From contig NW_023998414.1 in the NCBI RefSeq assembly GCF_014805625.2, forward strand, positions 5,441,978-5,505,977: DNA of 64,000 nucleotides, read 5' to 3'. Both the position numbers and the translations under genes were made by a program. Of the stretch, positions 35,331 to 50,362 are shown piece after piece. Position 1 is the first letter of the stretch, and every line of letters starts with the position of its first letter. The stretch comes from Glossina fuscipes. Taxonomy: Eukaryota; Arthropoda; Insecta; Diptera; Glossinidae. The notes below the pieces were generated by a model. The model searched no databases. It saw only the letters and a program-made list of their open reading frames with translations, and was not told the DNA's origin.

Positions 35331-38300
35331 ATGTATGGTATACAAAAAAAAAAAAAAAACCTTAAAAAGGCCTTAATGAATATGAGTTTTTATTGATATT
35401 TGCACTTCAGGGTCATCGGACCACATTCAAATTTAGCTATAACAAGTTTGATTACCAGGAATACACACATGTACGCAATACACACAAACAATATAAATAC
35501 ATATCCAGAATTTTAATGCTCATCAATGTCCTAACCCGAAATCTTACAAAACAAAAAAAAAAAAAAAACAAAAAAACTTCCTGTATAAACTAAAACGTAT
35601 AACCTTCTAATTTCCTTACAAGTATTCCAAGCTATTTACGCGTCCTTGTATGTTTCTGCTTAACATTTTTGGACGAATCATGTGATGTCGTAATCGCAGC
35701 AAAGAAAAATAAGAAAGACATAACGTACAAACTGAATTTAACCTCTTAATACCACTACTCTTGAATAAAAACCTGTAGCAATATATCATTCAACTTAAGA
35801 CGAATCCTGGATACCTATCCGCAAAAAGCGAACTGATTAATGTCCGTCTACCTATCTTCTCATTGAAATCATGATTATAAATTTAAGCAACAATTTAGGA
35901 AAGGCATGGAGAAGCAACGGTCCGCGATGACGTTACATCGCTTCAAAATTTGAAATAATTCAACGTACACGTAGTAATGCTACAAATCAATTAAATCTGA
36001 CTTTCACTGCCACTTCAGCTGTACAATCATCAAATGTGAGTGTGCCTAAGTGTCTTCTTTTATTCATTAACCCATTAAATTGTCGACTTAAAAAGAAGGA
36101 AAATTTATGCAGCAGAGCGTTTTTTTTTTTCTTTTAAATACTTCAATACCTTGAAATACTTATTTACAAATAAGATAAGGCTGTAAAAACATGATAATTT
36201 GGAAGCACTTTTCCCTGTTGATGGAAAAGAAGAACTTTTTCTAATCATTACTATTAAGCAAGAAACCGATCCATTAACGATATGTTGATAATTTCTCTTT
36301 TCTTTTCTAAATTATATAATCAAAAAATTTTGTTTAAATAATAAATTTTGATTTTAAATGATCTTATTAATCATTATTGGCCTACCAATGTTGAATTCAA
36401 TCAATCAAATCACTCTAATAGTTCCAAAACGCATTATATTAATATAATAGATTCCAAAGATTGCATTGAGCTAGTAAACCTTCATTTTATTTTGATTAAT
36501 TAAATGACATACACACATATTAGATAAATCATGGATCGTGAGAAATTCAACTTACGACCTTTTTCTGCATGTATTATCATCGATGTTTCCCTAACACGAA
36601 CTAGACGGCGGTATCAAGTCATAATTTTATGCCGATCAGTATTTATATACTAATTATGGGGGGTCTATAAGATTTTTTGCTGAACAACTAAATAATTCTA
36701 GCATTTGCTCCTTGGATAATGAATGAAGAAATAAGACTTATAAGTAAGAATAAGTAAGAAGTATAAATGGAAGCATTACAAGTCTATTATGACCGCACTT
36801 CATCTTCAAATGATGATATCCTAAAGCAAACATATACATGCGCACTCGATTTTTCTATAAGTTTGTAACAATTTGTGACTCCACAAGTTTTGTGTATGTA
36901 CGTAAGATTCTAAATCGACTTAACCCAGCCCGCCTGCATGTCTGCTTGTCTATCATCTATCAACAACATCGTCATAAGTAAGCTGAATTATGACATGTAG
37001 CCACGATAGGCACGAATCGTATTGAGAAATGGGAATAGTTGTGGCCGGATCATTCGTACATTGAAATTTCAAACTTTCAGGATAGATGAACAAAACTATA
37101 ACTTGCAATTAATTCACTCTCATCAAGCGTTTACGAAAACCTAAAGTTGTCAGGCGGAAAAATGCAAGTGATCAGCCTATAAAGCAATAATGACAAGAAC
37201 ACAAAATCATAACTCAACTCAACATCATACAGTTGTGATTTACAGCTTATGCGAGTTAATGATTTAAAATCTGGAAAAATTGAAGTTTTTTTTTTTTTTT
37301 TTTTTTTTTTAGGACCAGCTGGGCAGTCAGTAACAAAATGATTTTGATTGAACAGCACGCGCATATTTTATAAAATATTCGAATTCTAACAGATTAGTTT
37401 GAGATGGTAGGTATGAAAAATTTCTCCAGCAAAATTGAAGAGAAATTTTCTCTTACCTTTTTCTTTTTTTGCAAAGAAAATTCTCTTCATTTAAGAATTA
37501 CATTGAAAAAGAGCTTTGTTGAATTGATATACAATTGAACATAAAAAAATGCAATTCTTCGTAAATTTTCGTTGCGATAGCGACGAAGCTTTTTCAAATT
37601 TTTGATTCAAAGTTACAGCTAGTCAGCGCCTCGCTTGTTCTATATATATAGATAGAATAGAAGTTTTATCCTTGTCAAAATTGAGTGATCAAGTTGAAAC
37701 TTTAAACTCAAAACCATTTTATTTACACAAGAATTACGATGAAGGGATTTACTATTTTCCAGATAGATAATATTAGTATGGCGCTATTCCTTGTCACTTC
37801 AGTCTATTATCATCTTTCGAACGAAAATATATAAAAAAAGACAAATAATTTCGAAATTTAAAAGATATATGTGTGTATACCTATTCGCTTTATTGTTGTT
37901 TATTATAAAAATACTGATTTCGTGCGCATTGATAATTTAATACCATTCTAGTACATTATTAAATAAAGTATCGTCTATACTCACAGACCACATCGAAATG
38001 TTAATCTGTTGTGTGTGTGGCACTCTTTTCTTAGTGCATGAAAAAATGCACTCGCTTTCTTATCGCGGAAAAAGTATTTCAATTGCTTGAGCATACATAG
38101 CCCGTATACAAAAACATTATTCAGATTATTATTAAATTAAAATTATTAATAATTAACGATTATATATACTATGTATATCTTATATTTCAGCCCAAATTAT
38201 GGGTAAGCAAATAAATATTACAACGTTGCAAAATATCGCAAAATGCCGCGTAAAAAGCGTATTATTTGCTCAGTAACTTAATGCCCTTAAAGAAAATCCT

Positions 38301-38676
38301 TCTCTTATTTTTGCGTTTTTGTTGTCCTCATTGCTCCTTTGTTCCCTTGGCCGATACGCATAAAAGTATAGAGTCGGAATTTTGAAAAAAAAATTGTCAT
38401 TAAGAATTTTAGAAGCAACATCACCGAACCTCCTTAAATTCGTCAAAACAAAAGAATCTTTATAAAGCTTTGTGAAAATAAAAATAAAAAATAATAATAA
38501 TAATAATAATAATAAGAAATAAAATAAAGTATATGGAATATGCGGCAAAAAGACTGCATTTTCGATGCTGAGCTTATGAATGACTTAAATATGTTTTTAT
38601 AGTAAACAAAGGCAGGCAGGCCCTTGGGAAGTGTATATTGCTTTTTAATTAATTAATTGGCACATTAAAAATCGAT
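35331..38676. other. Intergenic tract downstream of deltex, mostly featureless
   Basis: A/T homopolymers lie at about 35344, 35553, 36120 and 37287-37310, and an (AAT)n run at about 38490-38512. A faint minus-oriented family A trace (AAATGGGAATAGTTGTGGCC) is at about 37026-37045. No gene was recognised. Confidence 0.5.
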
Positions 38677-40983
<2,307 letters not shown>

Positions 40984-42472
40984 GTTATTTTAGCGACTCA
41001 TGGAACCTTCTTTTATTGCATATTATATATAATTCGTATATAAACGATATATAAATACTGTCAATAATTTTAAGGGCCCTATTTCCATAAGTTTTTCTCT
41101 TCACATTTAATCAATCAATTCACCTAACTGGCAGATTTCGATCATAAAATACAGCGCGAAAACAATTATAAAAAGTAATATATAAAATTATTTTTATTTA
41201 TTGTTTTATATATTATATATAAAATTGTATATAATATCTTGAGCAAAGTAAAATTGCACATACTAAACTAAAAATAAAAATCTAAATGCCCGACGAGAAT
41301 TTATATTCGATTACTAAACATTATTGTCAAATGTTAGAAATTTATGGTAAACGTGGGCAATACGATCGCATTAAGAGTGCAACCATCATTAACCATCGAT
41401 CGACATTTGGGGCATGGGGGATATGGGGAAATGAGAAACTTCTCCAGGTTAAATTTAACAACCCTGCCACTGAAGTATCTTCAAAGTAAATTAACAAGCC
41501 TGCTTTTGTATTATCTTGAATTCGACCACATTCGGGGCTTGAGGGAGCCACGCAATGAAGCCGCACTTAAATACCCAAGTGGAGAAATTGATTTATAAAT
41601 TTACAACATATTATTTATAGTTGATGTACATATAATTTGCAAAGCTAGAAAATACATAAACTTAATGAAATTAATAAATTAGTTTCTTCCCCACACCTGT
41701 ATATATAAGCGCGATTAAAGCACGAATATCAACTCCCTTAGAGCTCTGAAATAATGCGTTCTGAGACCCAGGAACGCTGACATAATAAAGCTGAGGTGGG
41801 AATTGAACTTTCTCAATCATAATAATCTCTATGCAATTATGCAAGAGAGTAGAATTTTTTGAACGTGTATTGCAAAATTGATTCTTTACTTATTGCTTGC
41901 AGCCTCCGATGTTAAATAAAAATGGAAAGTACAATTTTTAGGGATATGAATTAGAAAACTAGCAGGGTACTCACATTTCTGAAAGTTAACTTTTCTTTGT
42001 GATCAAGCCGGTAGTTGACAATCGTTTTTGTTGCGATCACGTAAAGTATTCGTGTATTTTTCGTTGCTACCGTTCATAAGCAAATGAAAAAGTAGAAAAG
42101 AAAGCAAATTTTTGCTTATTTTTATTTTAGTTTTGAATGCGATGTTACAAACATGAATTTCTTCAACTGATTTAAAAGATTGGATATTTAATTTACTCAT
42201 CCGAATAATTGGATATTAATAATGGTTTCGCATCTTAAATATGCTGTTAATGTAAATACTCTTCATTCCAGTTGGTTTTATTTTCATCCTGTTACATATA
42301 TAATATATGGGCATCGTTATATTAAGTGACGAATAGAGTTTAATATCTAATGAAGTGAGAAACTGACGTATGTGGATGCATTTAAACACTTCCGAGGAAA
42401 CTTGTAAACGAACACGAAAAAATCCCAATTTTACAATAATGTTAAGTAATATTCTATTTTCAAATTATTTTG
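40984..42472. other. Gap between deltex and Spat, no gene recognised
   Basis: A non-AT-rich island at about 41340-41580 holds overlapping open frames on both strands (66-84 codons), none with a known motif. It may be a transposon scrap. The remainder is AT-rich; deltex 5' untranslated sequence and promoter should lie near 41.0 kb. Confidence 0.5.
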
Positions 42473-42478
42473 TTTATT
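42473..42478 (-). terminator. Poly(A) signal of Spat
   Basis: AATAAA on the minus strand, 38 bases past the stop codon of the aminotransferase gene. It is the first canonical hexamer downstream. Confidence 0.55.
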
Positions 42479-42516
42479 TTTAATTATATACAAATAGTTT
42501 AAAAGTGATATAAATT

Positions 42517-43827
42517 TTAAATTTTGGATTTTTCATTATTGTCCAATTTGGAACTCTCTATAGCTTCGCGAAGTATGTTTAATATTAGATCGGCTCTTTC
42601 TAAAGTGGCATTTTCGCCCATTAAACCGATGCGGAAAACATTGCCAACAGTAGGCCCTAATCCACCACTAATTTCCATGCTGTACCTACCAAAAAATTTC
42701 ACAAGCATAAATTTATATATATATATGTATATAAGTAATTAATAGAAATATTACGTACTTTCTCATAATATATTCGATAACTTTACGCCAATCTATACCA
42801 AAAGGCACTTTTATGGTGGTTATAGTTGGCAGTCTTTCACTGGCATTTTTTACGAACATTTCTAAGCCCAAATCTTTGAGACCTTTTTGCAATCGATAAG
42901 AGCATTGCTGATGTCTATGGATAAATGCTTTTAAGCCTTCAGCACAAACTTGTGCCAAAGCTTCTCTAAGGCCATATAGCAGTGTAGCAGATATTGTGTG
43001 ATGGTAAATAATAGGCATATTAAAACAATTCCAATATTGCCCAATAAGCAGGATATCAAAATAATAAACTTTTACTTTTGTCTTACGAGCGTTTATGCAG
43101 TCAATAGCACGCACATTTAGCGAAATCGGTGTTAGGCCAGGCGGAGCACCTAATGTCTTTTGAGAACCAGTAAAAGCTACATCAACAAACCATTCATCCA
43201 TGAAAAAATCGGTGCCGCCCAGCGAAGCAATCGTATCAACAATAAAAAGACAATTATATCGACGACAAATTTTCCCGATATCTTTGAGATTCGATTGTAA
43301 AACTCCTGTAGAGGAATCACCTTGAACCGTAAAGAAAATTTTTGGTTGATTATATTTAAATGCAATTTCAATTTCATTTATAGTTAACGAATGCCCAAGC
43401 GTCGTCTCCACTAAACGTACATCTCCGCCGTAACGTTTTGCTATATCAGCTGCACGGTGTCCCCACAACCCAATACATGCCACTAAAACTACATCACCAT
43501 CTTCAATTAAATTACATAGCGCCGATTCCAAGCCGCTATGACCAGAGCCGCTTATACACATTGTAGCATCGTTTGAGGTTTGAAATATATATTTTATTCC
43601 TTCTTTGATTTCGTTCATTATCTGAAAAAGAGTAAGGGAAAAATTGTTATCGATTCGTTTTCAACTATTATCGTTACCTGCAAACACTCTGAATGTAAAT
43701 GACCGATCACCGGATTGCTGAGTGCTGACAAAACTCGTTGTGAACAATTAGAAGGTCCCGGACCCATTAAAGTTTTAATTGGAACGAATAGAGGTCGTTT
43801 TAAGACCAAAGGCGGTGGTATTTCCAT
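42517..43827 (-). CDS. Spat: Serine-pyruvate / alanine-glyoxylate aminotransferase
   Basis: Three exons, 43827-43678, 43621-42759 and 42685-42517, join in frame to 393 residues, the usual length of the family (human AGXT 392). It is a fold-type I PLP enzyme that transfers the amino group of alanine or serine to glyoxylate or pyruvate. Visible landmarks are LMGPGPSNCS near the N-terminus, the substrate/cofactor loop GSGHSG at residues 75-80, IVDTIASLGG near 177-186, the PLP lysine in TGSQK (Lys205), the block HHTISATLLYGLREAL, and ISGGLGP with FRIGLMG near the C-terminus. The last three residues are SKI, resembling a PTS1 peroxisomal signal. The exon 2/3 border uses AA|GTACGT and GGTAG, the only pair that keeps frame. 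In mosquitoes a close relative acts as 3-hydroxykynurenine transaminase, so substrate range is not certain. Confidence 0.93.
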
Positions 43828-44655
43828 AATTCGTCTTCAGTTAGATTTCCGCAATATAATACATTAATATATAAAATTCATATGACTTTTGTTTTTTTAT
43901 TTCTTCTAAAAAAATCCACTCAATCAACTTTTTTTTACTTTTATTATTTAAAGAGATCTTAATAAATGAGATGCTTGCAAATTTTAAATCAGAATTTATA
44001 GACTGTTCTTATCTGCTTTCCTTTGTATAGAAGAGTACATACCTATATTAAAGTTCACTGATAATGGAGAAAAGTCACACAGTAAACAGACTTAATCACA
44101 TGAGAGCGCTGAATCGCGCTGAATCGCGAAATTTATATTTGGATGATATGTAAGCATATATATTAACGATGTCAACATTTTCTCAGATGTGTATTTAATT
44201 GTGCGCAAGCAACAAATAGCATTAATCATTTATATCAAAATCACAATATCAAAAAACGATCAGTTTGTAATTCTCATTGCTGAGCTAACTCGATGGAGAA
44301 TTTGCATTTCGGGTTCGGGAATTCTCATTATAGAGCAACGGTTAACGAGAATTGGATTGATGAGGCTCGTTAGCGCATGAATTTATGTTGGAATTAAAGT
44401 AAAATGTCGTTACAAAAGCATACATTTCATAAAATTAATGTATATATAACGAAACTCCAAAATGGAAAAAATAAAATTAATTAATTATTTTCGATGCGTT
44501 CGCCTACTGGTAAAATTGATCATAAAATGATTGTGGAATAAACGAAAAAAAAATTCCTGGCCACGACAAAAAGTGAAAGTATATAGGATTATAAGAAAGC
44601 ACTTGACAAGTTTTCTGCAAATATGACGGCATTCAATGCGTTTGTCGCGTGAAAT
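43828..44655. other. Region upstream of Spat, nothing recognisable
   Basis: It should include the Spat promoter and 5' leader. A small direct repeat GCGCTGAATC is at about 44106-44127. No other gene or element was seen. Confidence 0.5.
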
Positions 44656-44657
44656 TA

Positions 44658-47190
44658 ACTTTTTTTTTTTTTTATATTGAAATTCAACTGTTAAATATAT
44701 TTACTTGCTAAAGTTTGTATTTTGTTTATTAAACTTGGATGGATATTTTTTGTTTAAGAGATTTTGATATTTTTTCAAATTTCATATTTCGTTTATTTCT
44801 TCTTCTTCTTCTGTTATTCTGCAAATCAATAAATCAAAATTCTCTGAGATGTGTAAAAAAGGCTTAATGTGAACATGAATGTGTTCTTTGTTTGGGCCTT
44901 AATAAAGTTCGGTTTAGATTTGATATATAATATTATTGTTTATTTATTTTAGTATTTACTTGACTAAAGTCTTTTTAATTTTGAGTGTTATACGTCCGCT
45001 ACGTTATTTTTATTAAAATATGCGTATCACTTATCCGCCGCGTAGGATAGATTAGAACAACGAGAAGTCAATTCCGTTGTACATGTATATAAAGTGTCAC
45101 ATGAAGGAATTGATGAGTGTGAGAGTAAAAAAGTGTAAAAGAGAGTAGGTTCATAGTTTGACTGTAAACACTTACATGACACTTGATGACATGATTTAGA
45201 AAAAGAAAAGATTGCGAAGTAAACTGTTAAATTGTGAGAACGCAGAATGTCAAGGATGCTGTGGTCTCGAAGATCACATATATTCAATTTGTGAAATGTG
45301 GAATGGCGAAGAGAAATGGTAACAGTCGGACAGACAAATAGAATATGATCAAAAGATTGTGAGACTCAACATGTACATAAAGGATTGTTGTCACGTCTGA
45401 GTTCGCAATCGATAAACCAAGGGGCTTTATTTATGTGTAAAAATGAAGAATATAAGCGACGACCGTAAAATGAATTATTCCATCGCTGTCGCCAAGAAAA
45501 AACTGATTGCTTTTTGTCAATTGTCTGCAGAAATCAGAGAACAATAATTAAAATGAGATGATCGGGACGATGCAATTTTATTTGCAGTGTTGTTGCCAAG
45601 AATATCCTTGTGATTGAGCAACCAGAGAAAACAAAATGTATCAGACTTGATGTGAGTTTGATCTGAGGCCGAATGATTCTCAAAAGATAGAATTTTATTA
45701 GATGAAAAATTGGCGAGTAAACGAGATCTTTCTTGTAGAGGCATAGCATTTGCCATCTGTTCTGGGCTTAGCGTGTGCGTGGATTTCATGCCACCAAGAG
45801 CCAGACGAAGGCATTTCCATTGGATTCTGCATAATTTCAGATGGTCCTTCTTTGAGATGTCCAATAAGCGTTAACAAGTATATTCTAATTTTTGTCTGAC
45901 TAAGCCATAGTCATACAAAAATGGTCAGAGGCCCAAGAAATCCCACAAATGGATTTCAGTGCGTTAATAATTTGAAAACGTTGTTTGGCAATTTTGTCAA
46001 TGTGACCTGCTGGAGAAAGTTTCGAGTGTAGGACAAAGCCTAAATGGTCGAACATTTTAACAAATGGAATAGAAGACCGATAAATGAAAAGAGGAGTAAC
46101 AGTAGCGTCTCCCCCCGTTTTTTTGAGAAAACCAAGCATTTGGTCTTATTAACTGAAAGTGTGAGTTGGAGTGACTCAAGCCGAGAGGAAATAATGTCGA
46201 GCACAGATTGCAAAGTACGTCTGCACAGATCCGGATCAGAGTTCGAACTAAAAATGACAAGGTCGCCAGCATAAGCCGAAATTGAGATTTTCTCAGGAAG
46301 GAAAGTGAAAATTTTGTTAATATATAAATAAAAAACAATAGAAGACTCAATGCAGATTCTTGAGATTACAGAATTTGTAGGTAGGGGGATCCAAAGGGAG
46401 GAAAATAGAATTTAAGATGTTAATAATAACAGCCAAAAACCAAACTGAAAATTGCTGAGGATACATGTAGATTCGAGATACCAATGTGTACTAAATGTGA
46501 GTACAACACTTTCTCCAAAATTTTTCTAATGATGGAAAGTAAGGCAATACATCTGTAGGCATTAAGATTAGTTGGCGAGTTATTCTTTTTTCTCAAAGTG
46601 AAGATTTTGAACTCGTACCTGTATGAGAGCATATAGCCGATAATTAAGATATTGTTAAATTCTAACACATTTAAAAATTCAAAATTCAATTCTACAACAT
46701 TTAAAATTTTGAGGTAACTTTTACGAATACCACCTAAGCCTGGAGATGAGTCTTTTGAGAAATTAAGGACTTTATCGAGTTCAGAGAGAGAGATATGTCA
46801 CTTAAGAAAAAATTATCTCACGTATAGAGGGGATTATACGATGAGAACGTCCAGCAACCTTGTCATACCCTGTGTGGGTATGGAATAACGAGAGGAAGTG
46901 ATACCTTTAAAAATTCTCACACTACGCCAAAGATCTGAGATTGACATGTCGCTATTGACATTTTCAAAAAATTCTTTCGAGCCTGAGAGTATAAGCATAT
47001 TATCTTCCTAACATTGCCCTAAAATTTGAAATTTACTTTAGAAGAAGATCTTTTGCATTTTACAGCGACTCTAAGTTTGGCGACTCGATTCCATGCGGTG
47101 TTTCACCAAGGAGTAGGAGGTTTGATTTTTTAGATGAAGAGCTGAAGTTACTTTTATTCTTATCTTACTTAAAATGTATAGCACTACAGC
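44658..47190 (-). mobile_element. Decayed I/Jockey-like non-LTR retrotransposon, 5'-truncated
   Basis: Reading the minus strand from about 47150, broken frames show the EN-RT linker (KPPTPW, NTAWNRVAKLRVAV), RT segments (LNAYRCIALLSIIRKILEKV; then AYAGDLVIF near 46280-46258), the post-RT region KMFDHLGFVLHSKLSPAGHI with INALKSICG, LRLALGGMKSTHTLSPEQM, an RNase H piece NHKDILGNNTANKIA near 45580 and a C-terminal CELRRDNNPLCTC with DHILFVCP near 45400. Stops and frameshifts separate them, and the catalytic YADD is YAGD, so it is dead. A T run at about 44660-44673 may be its poly(A) tail. The endonuclease domain is absent. Confidence 0.8.
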
Positions 47191-47868
47191 TAATTGTTTT
47201 ATTCAACTGCCTGAGAAAGAACCTAACTGAATGAATTTCGGCCTATCGCCTTTCGTCGTCAGTTGGTTTGGACAATCAACTATGTAAAACAAGATCTAAT
47301 CGGCGCCTCTATCGATTAAACTTCCAACTAAATCTAAAACTGATCTACTTCGAATACGGCAACTCTCCCATATTCCATCCTGGTCCCCAACGTAAGCATG
47401 AACGATATAATTCTATGTCTGTGGGTCTTATCTGACGGTATTCCTAAGAGAATTTATCAATACAGTAAAAAACTTAATCTAAACTTAACTGTTATGTACA
47501 TACACATATATGTGGGAAGAAAAGGTAGCTTAACCTGCGTATGGTCCAATAGTTATTCACAAATTGTTTCATATCTGCAGGAAATGCAGGAATTCCTCTA
47601 GACTGTGTTAAATTAAGACAAAACAGCTGTTAATTGTTGGTTTTTAGTTGCGTTTATGATATGAAAAATTTGTTGATAACTTATTGCCCTGTAAGAAACT
47701 ATAATTTTGAACTGATATTTAGTTGATTGCAAAATGTAGTGGAAACAGTAAATGAGAAAATTGTTGTTCTTGGAAAGAGGGAATCATTTTCGCTAACTAA
47801 CTCGCATGCTGCAAATCCTAACTTCAAACAAAGAAGAATTCAGAAAAGCCGTAACTACCGTATAAGAA
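47191..47868. other. Upstream region of the eight-finger gene
   Basis: No separate gene was recognised between the LINE remnant and the start codon at 47869. Promoter and 5' leader of the zinc-finger gene are expected here, with no clear TATA box. Confidence 0.5.
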
Positions 47869-48996
47869 ATGGAAAATTGCGTTGAAATAGAGACCAATGT
47901 AGTGACTTTATATAAATGTGGCGAGATTTTTTATGACATGTTGGCGGCCCAAAATATCAGCATTAGCTTTCAGTGTTCCTTTTGCCAGAAAACTTTTATA
48001 GAATTAGATACATTCTTAAAACATTTACAAAGTGATCATTATAATCCATCCACACCTACCGAAGAGTACGGGTCTGGAAACGATGATGAACAATTACAAG
48101 AAGAATATCGAACCGAGGAAATTTTTCTTATCTCTAACGATAATGACAGTAAAATACTGTTGGAAAATGTAACCCATGCAACAGACACGAATTTAAAAGG
48201 AAAGAATGTCAGCGATGATCTCGAAGTGAACAATCTATCATGTGATGAAGAAGAAAAATGTATTAGGCCATCCAAACAAAAACAGCCTGTTAAAAAGCGC
48301 GCCACCCGTGAATGCATTTGTCCACATTGTCATAAAATATTCCATAAGGCTTGGTCGTTGCAGCAACATTTAAATACACACGATGGCTACGAGAAGCCAT
48401 ATAAATGTGAGTTTTGTCCAGCAGCCTATGCCAGCAAACAAAATCTCGTAGTTCATGTTAGACGGCATAAGGGAGAGAAGCCTTTTGGCTGCCATTTTTG
48501 TGCGCGTAGTTTTACTTCTACCAGCGAACGTTACATACACGAACGGTGCCATACCGGCGAGCGACCATATGTATGCGAGTTTTGCGGCAAAAGTCATACC
48601 ACTTCGTCCCATTTACTTAATCATCGTCGACTACATTTGGACGAACGCAATTTCGTGTGCGACTTGTGTGATAAACGTTTTAACAAACGCGACGAATTAA
48701 AAAAACATCACAAAAATGTACATACGGAAGTGCCGCGTTCTCATGTCTGCCCGATATGCACTGCGGCTTTTAAAGGGAAGACCACATTAAAGGAACATGT
48801 AAAAATTCATGAGGAAAAAACTTACAAATGCCAAGAATGTGGTAAAACATTTGCCCAACATTCCGGTTTATATTCACATCGAAAAACCCATCAAAAGCAA
48901 AGGGACACGTTATTAAAAGATGTAATGATGATGACAGAGGAGACTATGACATCGTCCATCAAAATAGAAATTCTTGATGACAATGACACTATTTGA
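47869..48996 (+). CDS. C2H2 zinc-finger protein with eight fingers
   Basis: A single open frame of 375 residues with no intron. Finger 1 (CSFCQKTF, residues about 36-57) stands apart near the N-terminus. An acidic linker of about 90 residues and a basic PSKQKQPVKKRATREC stretch follow, then seven fingers from CPHCHKIF (about residue 152) to CQECGKTF (about 324). Several linkers are of the TGE+P type (HTGERPYVCEF, HKGEKPFGCHF), as in sequence-specific DNA-binding proteins. No ZAD domain is visible. The start at 47869 is the first ATG in frame and is followed by an N-terminus (KCGEIFYDML, then FQCSFC) resembling that of the MADF gene at 60.3 kb (KCGDIM, then YNCSFC). I do not recognise the specific orthologue; a nuclear transcription-factor role is inferred from the fingers. 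Confidence 0.9.
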   Translation: MENCVEIETNVVTLYKCGEIFYDMLAAQNISISFQCSFCQKTFIELDTFLKHLQSDHYNPSTPTEEYGSGNDDEQLQEEYRTEEIFLISNDNDSKILLENVTHATDTNLKGKNVSDDLEVNNLSCDEEEKCIRPSKQKQPVKKRATRECICPHCHKIFHKAWSLQQHLNTHDGYEKPYKCEFCPAAYASKQNLVVHVRRHKGEKPFGCHFCARSFTSTSERYIHERCHTGERPYVCEFCGKSHTTSSHLLNHRRLHLDERNFVCDLCDKRFNKRDELKKHHKNVHTEVPRSHVCPICTAAFKGKTTLKEHVKIHEEKTYKCQECGKTFAQHSGLYSHRKTHQKQRDTLLKDVMMMTEETMTSSIKIEILDDNDTI

Positions 48997-49439
48997 TTAT
49001 TCCATATTATCGTAGTTTCCGAGCGAGGTACAATTTAAATCCAATGAAAAACACAGTACGCTATTTTCAGTTTTTTATTTTTTAATTTATTCAGCGGAAT
49101 AATTGGCGTTTTGTGACGTGAAACAGGATGTCTGTAGAATACAAACTATTGCGTTTATATGCGTCTTCTTTTCAGTTGCCAAATTTGCGCAAATCTACGT
49201 CATCACATGATGCTATAGCCGTCTTCTCACAAAAAATTGAAGTTCGTCAGGCACGTTCCCAATCCATTGATTAGGTGTAAAAACGAATTTAGTTCGCTTG
49301 TAAATAAATCTATCAAAAACAACCAAAAAAAAAATATATATACTACAAATTGCAGTAAGATTTAAAAAGATATCAAATATCGGTTCGTAATTTACCATAA
49401 ATATTTGCCAACATATATTATACATAGTTTATATAGGAT

Positions 49440-50362
49440 TTATTACTGAAAGACAGACAGACGTCTCGATATCACATGTAAGAGAGTTAGAAAGTTATAT
49501 TCGGTTGTGGCCGAATCTTTTATACCCATCACCGTTGTCTTAAAAAGTAAAAGCACTAAATTTTCATACTCTATAATATGGAGTGGGCGCAGCTGAAATT
49601 TTCTTTTTTTCAAAATAAAAACTTTTATCGCATGGGCGTGCGAGCATTGTAAATGGAAAACTTTAAGTCGCTTCTAAATTCTTTTGCAAATGTTTACCAA
49701 ACGTACTCTGCCCTACGGATGTAGAGACAAACAGAACAGGTGACAGGTGACCAGGAGAACAGATTTATTTTTATATTCAGATGCATTCTGAATATAAAAT
49801 TGGCCAAGAATTTATATATTTTGTGGAGTTTATTAAGCTTATTTCTGCGTCTAATAAAGATATTGAAAAAAAACACAAAATTCTGATGCACTATAGTATT
49901 GAATAAACGCACTCAATTTTGTCCATTTTTATGCAGGTACTACAGCATCGCACATAAAATATGCGTTCAAATTTTTATACATTTATCTGCTATAGTTTAT
50001 GAGTAATAAGCAAGAAACCGTTTTTTTATTCCTTTTGGAAAACATAGGTGTTCTAAGTTCAGGCGGTGCTGCAGGCGTGTTCTTCAATCGATTTGGCCCA
50101 TTTTCAGTACCAACATGCGCGCAAGAATTTTCAATGTTTATACCAAATTGGAAGTCGATAGCTTCAGTTTTGAGGCCAGACGAATGTTTGCAACAGACAT
50201 TACACAGACGGAGAGACGGACAGACGGAGATGTTTAAATCGATTCGTCATTTTCTAGTGATCAGAAATATATATACTTTGTCCATGATGCTGTTTTCTGC
50301 GCGTTGCAAACGTTATGACAAAATGAATATATCCTTCATCTTTCCGTGGTCAGCATAAAAAG
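49440..50362 (+). repeat. Dispersed repeat family A, longest copy
   Basis: It is the best guide to the family. The 5' end has TATATTCGGTTGTGGCCGAA (hairpin, from about 49496) then TCTTTTATACCCATCACC. It goes on through GGAGTGGGCGCAGCTGA, an internal section of uncertain origin at about 49690-49920, TTTATGAGTAATAAGCAAGA, CCATTTTCAGTACCAACATG, a GGACAGACGGAGATG run at about 50218, ATGACAAAATGAATATATCC at about 50314 and a decayed end TCAGCATAAAAAG. No coding frame of substance. Confidence 0.7.

Noticed and set aside
46044..46274. 76-codon plus-strand frame
   Set aside because: It is the reverse strand of the LINE reverse-transcriptase region.
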